Origin: Kordia sp965224175
Lineage (GTDB): Bacteria > Bacteroidota > Bacteroidia > Flavobacteriales > Flavobacteriaceae
Length of the DNA stretch: 64,000 bases
NCBI RefSeq assembly: GCF_965224175.1
Contig: NZ_OZ245041.1
Coordinates: forward strand, 2,852,001 to 2,916,000
Direction of reading: 5' to 3'
The notes beneath the pieces are model-generated. The model saw only the letters and a program-made list of their open reading frames with translations, ran no database searches and had not been told where the DNA came from. The translations under genes were made by a program, and so were the position numbers. Shown in pieces: positions 23,815 to 33,718 of this stretch (position 1 is the first letter of the stretch; the number at the start of each line of letters is the position of its first letter).

Positions 23815-25323
23815 TTACGCTTCTGCAAGCATTTTCTCTCCAGCTTCGATTGCTTCTTCAATTGTTCCTTTTAAGTTGAAAGCAGCTTCTGGTAAATTAT
23901 CTAATTCTCCATCCATAATCATGTTGAATCCTTTGATAGTTTCCTTAATATCTACTAATACTCCTGGAATTCCTGTAAACTGTTCCGCTACGTGGAAAGG
24001 CTGTGATAAGAAACGTTGTACACGACGTGCACGTCCTACCGCCATTTTATCTTCTTCAGATAATTCTTCCATACCTAAGATGGCAATAATATCTTGTAAT
24101 TCTTTGTAACGTTGTAATAACTCTTTTACTCTCTGTGCACAGTTATAGTGCTCATCTCCTAAGATATCTGCTGTTAAAATTCTTGATGTAGAATCTAATG
24201 GATCTACCGCTGGGTAAATACCAAGCTCAGCAATTTTACGAGATAATACTGTTGTTGCATCCAAGTGAGCAAAGGTTGTCGCTGGTGCTGGATCCGTTAA
24301 ATCATCCGCAGGTACGTAAACCGCCTGTACAGATGTAATAGATCCTTTTTTAGTTGAAGTAATACGTTCCTGCATCGCACCCATTTCTGTTGCTAATGTA
24401 GGTTGGTATCCTACGGCTGATGGCATACGACCTAAAAGAGCCGATACCTCAGAACCTGCTTGTGTAAAACGGAAGATGTTATCTACGAAGAAAAGTACAT
24501 CTTTTCCTTGTCCATCTCCAGCTCCATCACGGAAGTATTCTGCAATTGTTAATCCAGATAAAGCAACACGAGCACGTGCTCCTGGTGGCTCATTCATCTG
24601 TCCGAAAACGAAAGTCGCTTTCGATTCTTTCATTGCTTTTTTATCTACTTTAGATAAATCCCATCCACCTTCTTCCATAGAGTGCATGAAATCATCACCG
24701 TACTTGATAATACCTGATTCTAACATCTCACGTAAAAGGTCATTTCCTTCACGAGTTCTTTCTCCTACTCCTGCGAATACTGAAAGTCCACCGTGACCTT
24801 TTGCGATATTGTTAATCAACTCCTGAATTAATACTGTTTTACCTACTCCAGCACCACCAAATAATCCAATTTTACCACCTTTTGCATAAGGCTCAATCAA
24901 ATCGATCACTTTAATACCTGTAAATAATACTTCTGTAGAAGTTGATAAGTCTTCGAATTTTGGTGCTTCTCTGTGGATAGATAAACCATTGTTACCATCT
25001 TTTGGCAATTCTCCTAATCCATCGATAGCATCTCCGATAACGTTAAATAATCGACCGTATACATCGTCGCCAATAGGCATTTTTATTGAGTCACCAGTAG
25101 TTAATACGTCTGTACCTCTACTTAGACCATCTGTTGAATCCATAGAAATTGTACGCACTGTGTTTTCTCCAACATGCGATTGTACTTCTAGTACTAACTT
25201 AGTACCATCTTCTCTTGCTATTTCTAATGAATCATAAATTCTTGGAAGTTCGTTCCCAGCGCTGAATTCTACATCAACAACAGGACCTATAATTTGTGCA
25301 ACTTTACCTGTAACTTTTGACAT
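23815..25323 (-). CDS. atpD: ATP synthase F1 subunit beta
   Basis: A 502-residue catalytic subunit of F1. Walker A is GLFGGAGVGKTVLIQEL, followed by GVGERTREGNDL, the Walker B region DVLFFVDNIFRFTQAGSEVSALLGRMPSAVGYQPTLATEMG, and the DELSEED-like segment GMEELSEEDKMAV. It hydrolyses or makes ATP at the membrane-bound complex. As in other Bacteroidota, atpD-atpC form a unit apart from the remaining atp genes, none of which are in the window. Length and motifs are complete. Confidence 0.98.
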   Translation of the reverse strand: MSKVTGKVAQIIGPVVDVEFSAGNELPRIYDSLEIAREDGTKLVLEVQSHVGENTVRTISMDSTDGLSRGTDVLTTGDSIKMPIGDDVYGRLFNVIGDAIDGLGELPKDGNNGLSIHREAPKFEDLSTSTEVLFTGIKVIDLIEPYAKGGKIGLFGGAGVGKTVLIQELINNIAKGHGGLSVFAGVGERTREGNDLLREMLESGIIKYGDDFMHSMEEGGWDLSKVDKKAMKESKATFVFGQMNEPPGARARVALSGLTIAEYFRDGAGDGQGKDVLFFVDNIFRFTQAGSEVSALLGRMPSAVGYQPTLATEMGAMQERITSTKKGSITSVQAVYVPADDLTDPAPATTFAHLDATTVLSRKIAELGIYPAVDPLDSTSRILTADILGDEHYNCAQRVKELLQRYKELQDIIAILGMEELSEEDKMAVGRARRVQRFLSQPFHVAEQFTGIPGVLVDIKETIKGFNMIMDGELDNLPEAAFNLKGTIEEAIEAGEKMLAEA

Positions 25324-25696
25324 TACTTAAGTGTTTAATGTTTAGGTTATTAAATACTGAAAATTGGAATTCATATTTTATACTAAAACATGACCTTTTT
25401 TCGCGGTGCAAAGATATATTTTATTAATTAAAATAAGTAGTGTTTTTACTATGTTTTTTTATAAATCTAAAAAAACCTTTGTTTCTCTGTGTTTTTTACA
25501 GGCTTTATACGTCGTCTAAAAATGGTTAAATGAATTTTATTTACACACTCTGAAACCCTGTATCTATAAATTTATTTCTATATTTCACACGCTAAAGTTC
25601 AAATTTGACATAACCTATTGATATTGTTTTAGTAAAATAATCCCCAAAACACCCAAACATAATCCAGACACAAAAAAGAAAACTGTATAGATACGT
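25324..25696. other. Divergent intergenic region, atpD / sigma factor
   Basis: This AT-rich 373 bp must hold the atpD promoter on the minus strand and the sigma operon promoter on the plus strand. I see no small gene, strong hairpin or clear TTTG/TAnnTTTG pair. GTATAGATACGTATG just before and at the sigma start may be part of an autoregulated promoter, but this is weak. Confidence 0.4.
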
Positions 25697-26263
25697 ATGT
25701 CTAAAAATTTAAACATCTTTTTAAAAAATCTTTCCGAAGGAAAAGAAGAAGATATTATATTACTTTATGAAAAGAGCTTTCCTAAGATCAATCGTTTTGT
25801 ATTAAGTAATAATGGTCGTACGGGAGATGCAGATGATATTTTTCAAAAAGCATTGCTACAACTTATTGTTCGCTATAAAAATGAACCTTTTGAGATTAAC
25901 TCTTCCTTTGATAGTTATTTTTTTAGTATCTGTAAAAATTTATGGCGAAGAGAACTCAACGCCTCAAAGATGCTCACAAACGATTTAGAAATTATTGAAA
26001 ATTTAAGCGAAGAAGTTGACACCGCTTTTGCTATTGTTGAACAAGAACGTTATGATTTGTTTTCTGAAAAGTTAGCATTACTTTCAGATAACTGCAAACA
26101 GCTATTGAAGTTGTTTTTTGCAAAGACATCTTATGCTGAACTCATGAAAAAGTTTAGTTATAATTCTGAAAACGTAGCGAGACAACGCATCTTTAAATGT
26201 AAAAAACGATTGATTGAATTGATCAAAAAAGATAATCGCTATACTAATTTAAAAGATTTATGA
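25697..26263 (+). CDS. ECF-type RNA polymerase sigma factor
   Basis: A 188-residue sigma-70 family protein of the extracytoplasmic-function type. Region 2 is visible in IILLYEKSFPKINRFVLSNNG...DADDIFQKALLQLIVRY and SFDSYFFSICKNLWRREL; region 4 in LSDNCKQLLKLFFAKTSYAELMKKFSYNSENVARQRIFKCKKRLIEL. It should redirect RNA polymerase to a small regulon. The next gene overlaps it (ATGA at 26260-26263) and looks like a membrane anti-sigma factor, followed by a TPR-CHAT protein. I infer an operon that responds to an envelope signal. Confidence 0.88.
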   Translation: MSKNLNIFLKNLSEGKEEDIILLYEKSFPKINRFVLSNNGRTGDADDIFQKALLQLIVRYKNEPFEINSSFDSYFFSICKNLWRRELNASKMLTNDLEIIENLSEEVDTAFAIVEQERYDLFSEKLALLSDNCKQLLKLFFAKTSYAELMKKFSYNSENVARQRIFKCKKRLIELIKKDNRYTNLKDL

Positions 26264-27054
26264 AGATGGAAGACGATATATTGATTGAAAAGTTTTTACG
26301 TAATACATTATCTGACGCAGAACAAGCTTCTTTTGTTGCAAGAATGGAATCAGATGTAATATTTAAGGAACAAGTTGTTTTGGAAGAACAGCTTCTAAAA
26401 CAACTTGGAGAAACTTATTGGAGTTTTGCTCACAATGAAAAACACGCCAAAGTAGAAGCCTATAAAAAGATATTAGAAAGCGCAGAAATCAAAGCATTGA
26501 AAGAAACAATTTCAAAGGCTATTGAAACTTATAAAAATAAGGAAACTTCAATGCAAAAGTCTCATCGTAGCCTTCAATGGAAACCTATACTTCGTATCGC
26601 AGCAGTCCTAGTCATCTTCTTTTCTGCGTTTTGGTATTTTTCTAATGATAATGAAGTAGATTATACAAAGATGACTCAAAACGCATGGAATAAAAATATT
26701 GGATTAGATTTTACATTGCGCAGTCATTCTTCTGATGAGATAAAAATGTCTCTAGAGAAAGCATTACGTTTTTATAATCATACACAATATGATAGTACCT
26801 TGATTACCTTGAAAAGATATGATGCTTCTCACAAACAATATAAAGATGTTTTATTGTTGCGTGCTTTGGCAAATTATAGATTAGATAAGCCTGAAATTGC
26901 ACTTACTACTTTAGACTCTTTATCAAAATACACTTCAGATATTTCTAAATGGTATAAAGGATTGATTTATTTAGACCAAAAGAAACATAAAGAATCAATG
27001 TTGTACTTAGAAATTCCTTCAGAATCAAATCAAGAAATTAAACTTAAAAAATAA
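26260..27054 (+). CDS. Membrane protein, probable anti-sigma factor with TPR-like C-terminus
   Basis: A 264-residue protein. The N-terminal 100 residues (DDILIEKFLRNTLSDAEQASFVARMESDVIFKEQVVLEEQLLKQLG) resemble the cytoplasmic sigma-binding part of Bacteroidota anti-sigma factors, which begin with a similar IxxYLxGxLsxxExxxFExxL pattern. One membrane helix follows at about 110-126 (ILRIAAVLVIFFSAFWYF). The periplasmic part has helical pairs like TPRs (KALRFYNHTQYDSTLITLKRY, LLLRALANYRLDKPEIALTTLDSL). It overlaps the sigma gene and ends directly before the TPR-CHAT start. I infer that it holds the sigma factor until a periplasmic signal acts. Confidence 0.75.
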   Translation: MKMEDDILIEKFLRNTLSDAEQASFVARMESDVIFKEQVVLEEQLLKQLGETYWSFAHNEKHAKVEAYKKILESAEIKALKETISKAIETYKNKETSMQKSHRSLQWKPILRIAAVLVIFFSAFWYFSNDNEVDYTKMTQNAWNKNIGLDFTLRSHSSDEIKMSLEKALRFYNHTQYDSTLITLKRYDASHKQYKDVLLLRALANYRLDKPEIALTTLDSLSKYTSDISKWYKGLIYLDQKKHKESMLYLEIPSESNQEIKLKK

Positions 27055-30000
27055 ATGAGGAACCTCTTTTGTAGTATTTACGTATTTATTTCTTGTTGTA
27101 TGCTCACTACGATACAAGCGCAAGAAAAGGAAAGTATTGACCAGCATTTAAAAGAAGGAAAAGAACTCTTGTTTTATGGAAAATATCTTGAAGCTAGCGA
27201 AAAGTTTCAAAGAGCATTGACCATTTCTAAAGAAACTACTCATTATCCACAAATCGCAGCCGCGTACAATGGACTTTCGCAAGCATGTGATTATCAAGCT
27301 CAATTAATAAAAGCATTTGAATACGCAGAACTAGCATTCGATTTTAGCAAAAAAAACGCAGAACTTGGAAAAAAAGCAACAGCAGACGCTTTAGATAATA
27401 TGGCAATTGTCCAAGGAAAAATGGGAGAAGCCGTAAAGTCACTTCAAAATCATCAAGCTGCTTTAGCCATTAGACAAGAGTATTTCAAAAAAGATACACT
27501 ACAATTGATCCAATCTCATTTTAACGTTGGTGTTGCCTTTCATAAAAACAGAAAACTAGAAGAAGCATTTAATGAATTTGATACAGCATTAAAAATAGCA
27601 CATAAAGAAACTCCCGAACTTATTATTTTGCATGCTGATATTCACGAAGCTATCGGTTTTTTGAATTATGATTTAGGAAAACATGATGCTGCACTTTCTC
27701 AGTTTGAAAAAACACTTCAATTAGTCCAAAAAGTACACAAAGACAATCATCCGTATTTTGGCAGAGTTTATAATGATTTAGGATTAATTTATACCGCAAA
27801 AGAAGAATTTAATGAAAGTTTAGCCTATTACAACAAAGCTTTGAGCGTGAGTATTAAAAATTACGGTGTAGATAAACACGACGAGCAAGTTCGTATTCAC
27901 TTTAATATTGGCATGGTGTACTATTCGCTTGGCAAGACAGAAAAAGCATTATTCCATACGCTTAAGACGCTTGAGTTGGGCACAAAATTCTATGGAGCAT
28001 ATCACCCACAAATGTATTATCCGTATAGTCAACTTGGAAATATTTATGGCGATGAAAGAAGTTTACCATATCTTGATAAAGCTCTGAAAATTGCATTAAG
28101 CGCGCCTAAAATAAATTATGTCATTGTATCCTATCAGTATGAATACCATGCTAATATTCATCAGAAAATAGGAAATTACGACGAAGCACTGAAGTTCCTT
28201 AATATGTCTTTAGCAATAAGACAAAAGCTGAATGGTTTACAAAACACAACGACCATTAAAACATATCATCATATTGCCAAATTGTATTTAGCAATGAAGA
28301 ATTTTGATAAAGCTTTACAGTTTACTGAAACAGCAATTACCAATAATAAGCTTACCAACATTGATGACACAAATCGTTTTTTATCTGCTAGTTATGTAAA
28401 TAGTGATTTACCACTTGAAATGACAAAAACGAAAGCTGACATTTTCTTATCAAAATTTGAAGAGACACAGAAAAAAGAGTTTTTAATAGAGAGCTTGAAG
28501 CTTTACAAAGAAGCTATTACGTATATAGATTTGGCGCGAAAGTCGAAACGAAATTACCAAGATAAGATTACGTTTTCTGAAGCTGTAAAAGCTGTATACG
28601 CCAAAAATATACACACAACATTATTATTGAATTCATTGGATGATACAAATGTCTCTTTGGAATCTGCTTTTTACAACTCCGAAAAAAGCAAAGCACATGT
28701 ATTACGAACCTTATTGAAAAACTCAGAAGCAAAGCGTAAAACCAATCTTCATAAAGATATTTTAGCCTTAGAGAAAACTATCAATTCACAACTATCAAGT
28801 TTACAATCTCAAATACTCACAGAAGCCACAAAGCAAGATTCTGACACCGTAAAACTTTATGCGTTGCAAGGTAAATTTTTTGACATCACTACAAGAAAGG
28901 ATTCACTAGAAAAAAGTATTGAAGCTCAATTTCCAAAGTATTATAAACTGAAATACGAAAATAGTAGTATCCAAATTGAGGCACTTCAACAAAAACTAAA
29001 CGATAGTACTACATTTTTAGAGTTTTTTAGAGACCAACATAGCCTGTACACTTTTGTCATATCGAAACATGCATTTCATGTGAAGAAACTAGAAATAAAC
29101 GATTTAGACGAACGTATTGAAGCTTTAAATAATGCCATCACAACGAAAGACGAGACAGCATTTACGCAAAATGCATCGTATTTGTATAAAAAATTAGTAG
29201 CGCCCATAAAAAAACACCTTGTTGGCAACGAACTTATTATTGTTCCCGATGAATCTCTTTGGCATTTGCAATTTGATTTGTTACTAACAGAAGATACTCA
29301 AAAATCATATTTACTGTATGATTATGTGATTAGTTATGCAAATTCTGCAAACGTACTGTTTGATGAAACAAAGAAAAGTAAGCGTGAGAATTTACAAAAG
29401 GAATGTATTGCGTTTTCATATACTAGCAAAGACAGTATTCAACAATACACTAATACGATTGCGTTATCAGATTTACGAAACTCAAATATTGACTTACCTG
29501 GAACACGAAAGGAAATTACAGAAATATCTAAAATTTTAGAAGGTTCTTATTTTTATGGAACAAACGCTAATGAAACAAATTTTAAACAATACGCAAATCA
29601 GTTTAAAATTATACACTTAGCGCTTCACGGCGATATTGACAATCAAGACTCAAATAATTTGAAGATTTATTTCTCTGAAGGAAGTACTAATGAAGACGAC
29701 AAGTTATTTGGTCATGAATTGTATAATCTACATATTCCTGCAAGTTTGGTAGTGCTGAGCGCATGCAATACAGGAAACGGCCAAATTAACAAAGCAGAAG
29801 GCATTCAAAGCTTAGGAAATGCATTTCAGTATGCTGGAGCAAAGAGTCTTTTGTTGAGCAGTTGGGAAATTTCAGATAAAACAACTCCCGAAGTGATGCG
29901 TTATTTTTATCAGCATTTAAAAGACGGACTACCGAAACACAAAGCCTTACAACAAGCAAAAATTGATTTTTTAAAAAATTCCGATCATTTTACAAGCGCA

Positions 30001-30156
30001 CCTTTTTACTGGGGAAGTTTTTATCTTTTAGGAGATACTACACCAATTCCTTTGGAATCAAATAACACTTTTACAACTGTTTTCTTGATCATTAGCTTTG
30101 TTTTATTAGCTGTATCACTTCTTTATATTTTCACACGTAAAAAGAGACAATTCTAA
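27055..30156 (+). CDS. Secreted TPR-CHAT protease with C-terminal membrane anchor
   Basis: A 1033-residue protein: signal peptide (1-22, CCMLTTIQAQ), about ten tetratricopeptide repeats (about 30-430, e.g. YGKYLEASEKFQRAL, KEEFNESLAYYNKAL, LGKTEKALFHTLKTL), a helical linker, then a CHAT caspase-like domain (about 690-990). The catalytic dyad is His858 in IHLALHGD and Cys904 in VLSACNTGNG. A C-terminal membrane helix (about 1006-1026) ends in KKKRQ-like basic residues. The protease thus faces the periplasm. It follows the anti-sigma gene with no gap and precedes peptide gene P9. It may cleave a partner protein, possibly the anti-sigma factor or a peptide (inference). Confidence 0.87.
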   Translation: MRNLFCSIYVFISCCMLTTIQAQEKESIDQHLKEGKELLFYGKYLEASEKFQRALTISKETTHYPQIAAAYNGLSQACDYQAQLIKAFEYAELAFDFSKKNAELGKKATADALDNMAIVQGKMGEAVKSLQNHQAALAIRQEYFKKDTLQLIQSHFNVGVAFHKNRKLEEAFNEFDTALKIAHKETPELIILHADIHEAIGFLNYDLGKHDAALSQFEKTLQLVQKVHKDNHPYFGRVYNDLGLIYTAKEEFNESLAYYNKALSVSIKNYGVDKHDEQVRIHFNIGMVYYSLGKTEKALFHTLKTLELGTKFYGAYHPQMYYPYSQLGNIYGDERSLPYLDKALKIALSAPKINYVIVSYQYEYHANIHQKIGNYDEALKFLNMSLAIRQKLNGLQNTTTIKTYHHIAKLYLAMKNFDKALQFTETAITNNKLTNIDDTNRFLSASYVNSDLPLEMTKTKADIFLSKFEETQKKEFLIESLKLYKEAITYIDLARKSKRNYQDKITFSEAVKAVYAKNIHTTLLLNSLDDTNVSLESAFYNSEKSKAHVLRTLLKNSEAKRKTNLHKDILALEKTINSQLSSLQSQILTEATKQDSDTVKLYALQGKFFDITTRKDSLEKSIEAQFPKYYKLKYENSSIQIEALQQKLNDSTTFLEFFRDQHSLYTFVISKHAFHVKKLEINDLDERIEALNNAITTKDETAFTQNASYLYKKLVAPIKKHLVGNELIIVPDESLWHLQFDLLLTEDTQKSYLLYDYVISYANSANVLFDETKKSKRENLQKECIAFSYTSKDSIQQYTNTIALSDLRNSNIDLPGTRKEITEISKILEGSYFYGTNANETNFKQYANQFKIIHLALHGDIDNQDSNNLKIYFSEGSTNEDDKLFGHELYNLHIPASLVVLSACNTGNGQINKAEGIQSLGNAFQYAGAKSLLLSSWEISDKTTPEVMRYFYQHLKDGLPKHKALQQAKIDFLKNSDHFTSAPFYWGSFYLLGDTTPIPLESNNTFTTVFLIISFVLLAVSLLYIFTRKKRQF

Positions 30157-30497
30157 GCTTTTTAGAAGTTTTTTTACATTTTTTCGAAAAAAGTCAAAAA
30201 AAACTGGGTAACAAATCTCTTTTTTTTGAACTATAAGTTATGGGGGATAACTTTGCTAAAATTAAATGCACGTATACAGATCTAATCTTAGACTTATATT
30301 GCATGCATTTTTACAGCCTTATAACTGTAATAAATATAGATTTTATCTCATTCTCCTCTCATCCCAATTCAAAATCCAAACATTTATTTTGCAATAGTAG
30401 AATACGATGTTAAAAATATTTTTTCGCGAAGAATAGACACAATAGTGAGTGTCTTTAAATGTTCACTTTTTTATAATTCACATTACAATTTTATATT
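30157..30497. other. Intergenic region upstream of peptide P9
   Basis: No gene seen. Near the 3' end, TTCGCGAA (30423-30430) and an inverted repeat AGACAC-n8-GTGTCT (30435-30454) lie 68 and 44 bp before the P9 ATG and may be regulatory. TTTAAA and AATAGTG strings here also occur before P2 and P3. Confidence 0.4.
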
Positions 30498-30686
30498 ATG
30501 AAAAAAAGAAATCTTAAATCATTAAGTCTGAACAAGAAATCAATTTCTAACTTCGATAACAGCGAATTAGTTGGAGGAACAGGAATTACAAATATTTACG
30601 AATGTCCATCGGCTCTAGTAAAACCTCATTGCTTCGTTAGAGAATCGTTTATTACAATATGCCAGTGCGCAACTAACGCATGTTAA
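30498..30686 (+). CDS. GG-leader precursor peptide P9 (62 aa, 5 Cys)
   Basis: The leader MKKRNLKSLSLNKKSISNF, ending in ELVGG (26-27), is a typical Bacteroidota class I lanthipeptide-type leader. The 35-residue core has five Cys (36, 45, 55, 57, 62), ending CQCATNAC, with several Ser/Thr that could pair with Cys as thioethers if modified. It lies 340 bp after the TPR-CHAT gene on the same strand and has its own terminator. No dehydratase, cyclase or exporter is near. It could be the substrate or signal for the neighbouring periplasmic protease, but this is speculation. Confidence 0.78.
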   Translation: MKKRNLKSLSLNKKSISNFDNSELVGGTGITNIYECPSALVKPHCFVRESFITICQCATNAC

Positions 30687-30734
30687 TAATACAAATGATA
30701 TCCATACAGACCTAAAAGCTGTATTGTTCATAAA

Positions 30735-30760
30735 AAAAGGCTGCCAATTGGCAGCCTTTT
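30735..30760. terminator. Bidirectional terminator, P9 / TonB receptor
   Basis: A perfect 26-bp palindrome centred on GGCTGCCAATTGGCAGCC with A4/T4 flanks lies between the P9 gene and the convergent receptor gene. Confidence 0.85.
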
Positions 30761-30792
30761 CTGTGTATTATATGATTTTGATAAATCTTTTA

Positions 30793-33636
30793 TTAGTTAA
30801 TTATCCATGAGATATAGTACTGCGAACCTATAGTACCAACTCCTGGCGCACTTACGTATTCATGTCCTAGAATATTCGCTGCTCCTAATTTGAATGTTGA
30901 TTTTTTGTAACGGTAGTTTATTTGCACATCAACTAAGGAACGTGCACTTACTGTTCCGTCAGCAAAAGTAGATTCCCAAAGGAAAGCATCATTCCATCTC
31001 CAATTGATGTTAAAACCAAAGTTGTCAAATAAATCTCTGTTTCCAAAAGAAGCTTTTACTTTATGTTCTGGCGTATTGAAGTTTGTTTCAAAGTCAGGAT
31101 CGCTTGCTTGATCAAAATCAAGTTTAGCATATGTATAGTTCACTCCAAAATCGAAATCTCCAAATACTTTCGTATTCGCTCCAATAGCAACTCCATAAGA
31201 GTTAATGTCCGCATTTGAGTTAGAATATAATTGAAAAGGTGTAAAATCACCATTTGCTGCAGCAATTAATGCAGTTGGTGTTGGTTGTCCTCCAATTGGC
31301 GTTAAGTCTGTTATATCAGATGTTAAATTTACACTACCATAGTTTGGTACAATTACCGTTCTGTTAGCAATGAAATCTTTGTATGCATTGTAATATGCAC
31401 TTACATCAATAGAAATATTATCATAAACGATTCCTCGGTATCCAATTTCAAAAGCTGATACTTGCTCAGGTTTTACAAACTGAACGTTTGCTTGTTGTAG
31501 TAATGCTGGATTAGGTGCTCCTGATGCTACACTCGCTCCAAATTCTCTAAAAGAATCTAAAGTAAAAGAGTTATTATACGCATCATTTCCTGAAAGCGTT
31601 ACCGTTCTATCCAATCCAAAAGCTTCCAATCCTGCTGGAAAGTTATTTGTAATTGGACGTGTTGTATAACGATCTAAGTTATCTGGCGCCGATCCTACTA
31701 AGATTGCATTTCCAACATCTAAACCAATGTACTGATCTTGTGTTGTTGGATTACGGAAACCTGTTTGGAAAGAAGCTCTAAAGTTGTGTCTTTTATCTTC
31801 ATCCGGAGAGAAAACTAATGACAATCTTGGCGAAACGTTTCCGTCAAAGTTTTGTGCTTTGTCATAACGAATAGATCCTGTAAATTTCATCTTATCTTCC
31901 ATGAATTTTTTCTGAACCTGAACATATGCTCCATATTCGTCATATTTAATAGGTCCGTCATAATCTGTAAAGATCGTTCCCTCAGAGTTTAATACATATT
32001 GACGATACGATCCTCCAACTTGAATATCCGCAAAGTCAATTAAATGTGAAAAGTTATAGTTTACATCAGAGTGATATAACTTTGTATTGTCAATGAATTT
32101 TGCTCCAGTTAATAAATCTCCATCAGCTGTTACACCTGCTAATGCTGATCTAAATGCTGGTGTTCCTGGCTCTAAACGACCCGTATCAGCTAAACCTCTC
32201 GCAAAAGCATGTGCTATTGTTGGATCACCAGGCGTTACTCCAGGAATCGCTCCTGTAATAGCTCCTAAGTATCCTGTAGCATATTCAGTAAACCATTGTT
32301 GATCTGACTTCCATCTTCTGTTTACATTGATTGCTGCGAAACGTGTATCATATGAATCTCCAGCTTTTTCGGCAGTTACATATCCTCTAATAAAGAAGTT
32401 ATTATTTCTAATCTCCAATTTATGCTGCTGCATGAAGAAGTTTTTGATAGAATATCTGTTTGCTCCTTGATAGATTGTATTTCCTCTACCGATTTTAGAA
32501 TTCCAAATAACAGTAAAATCGTTTGCCCAAGGCTTATAATGTAATGCCAAATCAGCTTTTACACTTTCAGCATCATAGTCCATTAAATCGCGCTCTTCAT
32601 AACCTGTTCTAGAGATTCTTTCAGAACCAAAAGTTCCTGCTGGCGCTCCAGATATTGCATCAAAATCTAGCGTAGTATCTACTTCATCTCCATAAATATT
32701 CAATCCATTGTAACCAGGATTTGATCTATCGCCAGCAATAGCATCACCTGTGGTAGCGTCATAGTTTGTATAATCTGTAGCAAACCATTCTGTACCGTTT
32801 AAGAACGAGAACGAAGCTTTAATAGCTAATTTATCACTAAAAGCATAGGCTCCTCTAATTCCGAAATCAACAAAGTTATTGTCTCCTGCATTTTCAGAAG
32901 AAGTCATTCCTGTTTTTGCATAGAAGCTAACCCCTTGATGCTCGAAAGGATCTTTACTTCTCATAAACATAATTCCGTTAAAGGCATTGGCTCCGTATAA
33001 TGCTGAAGAAGCTCCTGGTAGTAATTCCACTGTTGCCACATCTAACTCAGACATACCTAATAAATTTCCTAAAGCAAAATTTAATGCTGGTGAAGAGTTA
33101 TCCATTCCATCTACCAGTTGCATGAATCGAGTATTAGCAAACGTAGCAAAACCTCTTGTATTTACAGACTTAAACGTTAAACTGTTTGTGTTAATGTCTA
33201 CACCTTTTAAATTTTCTAAGGCATCATAATAAGTTGGTGCAGAAGCATTTTTTATAGCTCTAGCATCCATTCGTTCTACTGTTACCGGAGATTCTCGTAT
33301 TCTTTCTGGAGTTCTAGAAGCAGATAAAACTATTTCATCTAGTTCTGTTCCTTCGCTGATTACGATAGTAACATCTTCATTGTTTTTGGTAATTTCTACA
33401 GTGGCAGCATTATAGCCAATACTACTTGCCTGTATTTTAAAAGGTGGATCTTGCGATACCGTTAGTTTGAATTTCCCATCAAAGTCAGTAACTGTCCCTG
33501 AGGAAGATCCTACTACGACAACATTTACACCAGGGATTGGCACATTGTTGCCATCAACAACTTTCCCGCTAACATTGGTTTGTGCAAATAAACCTGCACA
33601 AACCAACATAGCTAAAATTGATAGATATGCTCTCAT
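30793..33636 (-). CDS. TonB-dependent outer-membrane receptor
   Basis: I start at the ATG 33634-33636 (MRAYLSILAMLVCAGLFAQT), giving 947 residues with a clean signal peptide; an upstream start at 33675 adds 13 residues that spoil it. An N-terminal CarboxypepD_reg-like domain (about 22-100: VSGKVVDGNNVPIPGVNVVVVGSS, then DEIVLSASRTPER) precedes a plug (about 115-230) and a 22-strand beta barrel. The C-terminus ends YISWIIN, with the aromatic residues expected of a barrel. No SusD partner is adjacent, so it is not a standard Sus pair. The substrate cannot be read from sequence. It is a single transcript ending at a shared hairpin. Confidence 0.9.
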   Translation of the reverse strand: MRAYLSILAMLVCAGLFAQTNVSGKVVDGNNVPIPGVNVVVVGSSSGTVTDFDGKFKLTVSQDPPFKIQASSIGYNAATVEITKNNEDVTIVISEGTELDEIVLSASRTPERIRESPVTVERMDARAIKNASAPTYYDALENLKGVDINTNSLTFKSVNTRGFATFANTRFMQLVDGMDNSSPALNFALGNLLGMSELDVATVELLPGASSALYGANAFNGIMFMRSKDPFEHQGVSFYAKTGMTSSENAGDNNFVDFGIRGAYAFSDKLAIKASFSFLNGTEWFATDYTNYDATTGDAIAGDRSNPGYNGLNIYGDEVDTTLDFDAISGAPAGTFGSERISRTGYEERDLMDYDAESVKADLALHYKPWANDFTVIWNSKIGRGNTIYQGANRYSIKNFFMQQHKLEIRNNNFFIRGYVTAEKAGDSYDTRFAAINVNRRWKSDQQWFTEYATGYLGAITGAIPGVTPGDPTIAHAFARGLADTGRLEPGTPAFRSALAGVTADGDLLTGAKFIDNTKLYHSDVNYNFSHLIDFADIQVGGSYRQYVLNSEGTIFTDYDGPIKYDEYGAYVQVQKKFMEDKMKFTGSIRYDKAQNFDGNVSPRLSLVFSPDEDKRHNFRASFQTGFRNPTTQDQYIGLDVGNAILVGSAPDNLDRYTTRPITNNFPAGLEAFGLDRTVTLSGNDAYNNSFTLDSFREFGASVASGAPNPALLQQANVQFVKPEQVSAFEIGYRGIVYDNISIDVSAYYNAYKDFIANRTVIVPNYGSVNLTSDITDLTPIGGQPTPTALIAAANGDFTPFQLYSNSNADINSYGVAIGANTKVFGDFDFGVNYTYAKLDFDQASDPDFETNFNTPEHKVKASFGNRDLFDNFGFNINWRWNDAFLWESTFADGTVSARSLVDVQINYRYKKSTFKLGAANILGHEYVSAPGVGTIGSQYYISWIIN

Positions 33637-33718
33637 AAGTCTTTTTGGTTTAGTTATTATGAGAACAATATACACTTTTTTAAGGTATCTCTAAAGAAAG
33701 TGTTAAATTTTTAGAAAG

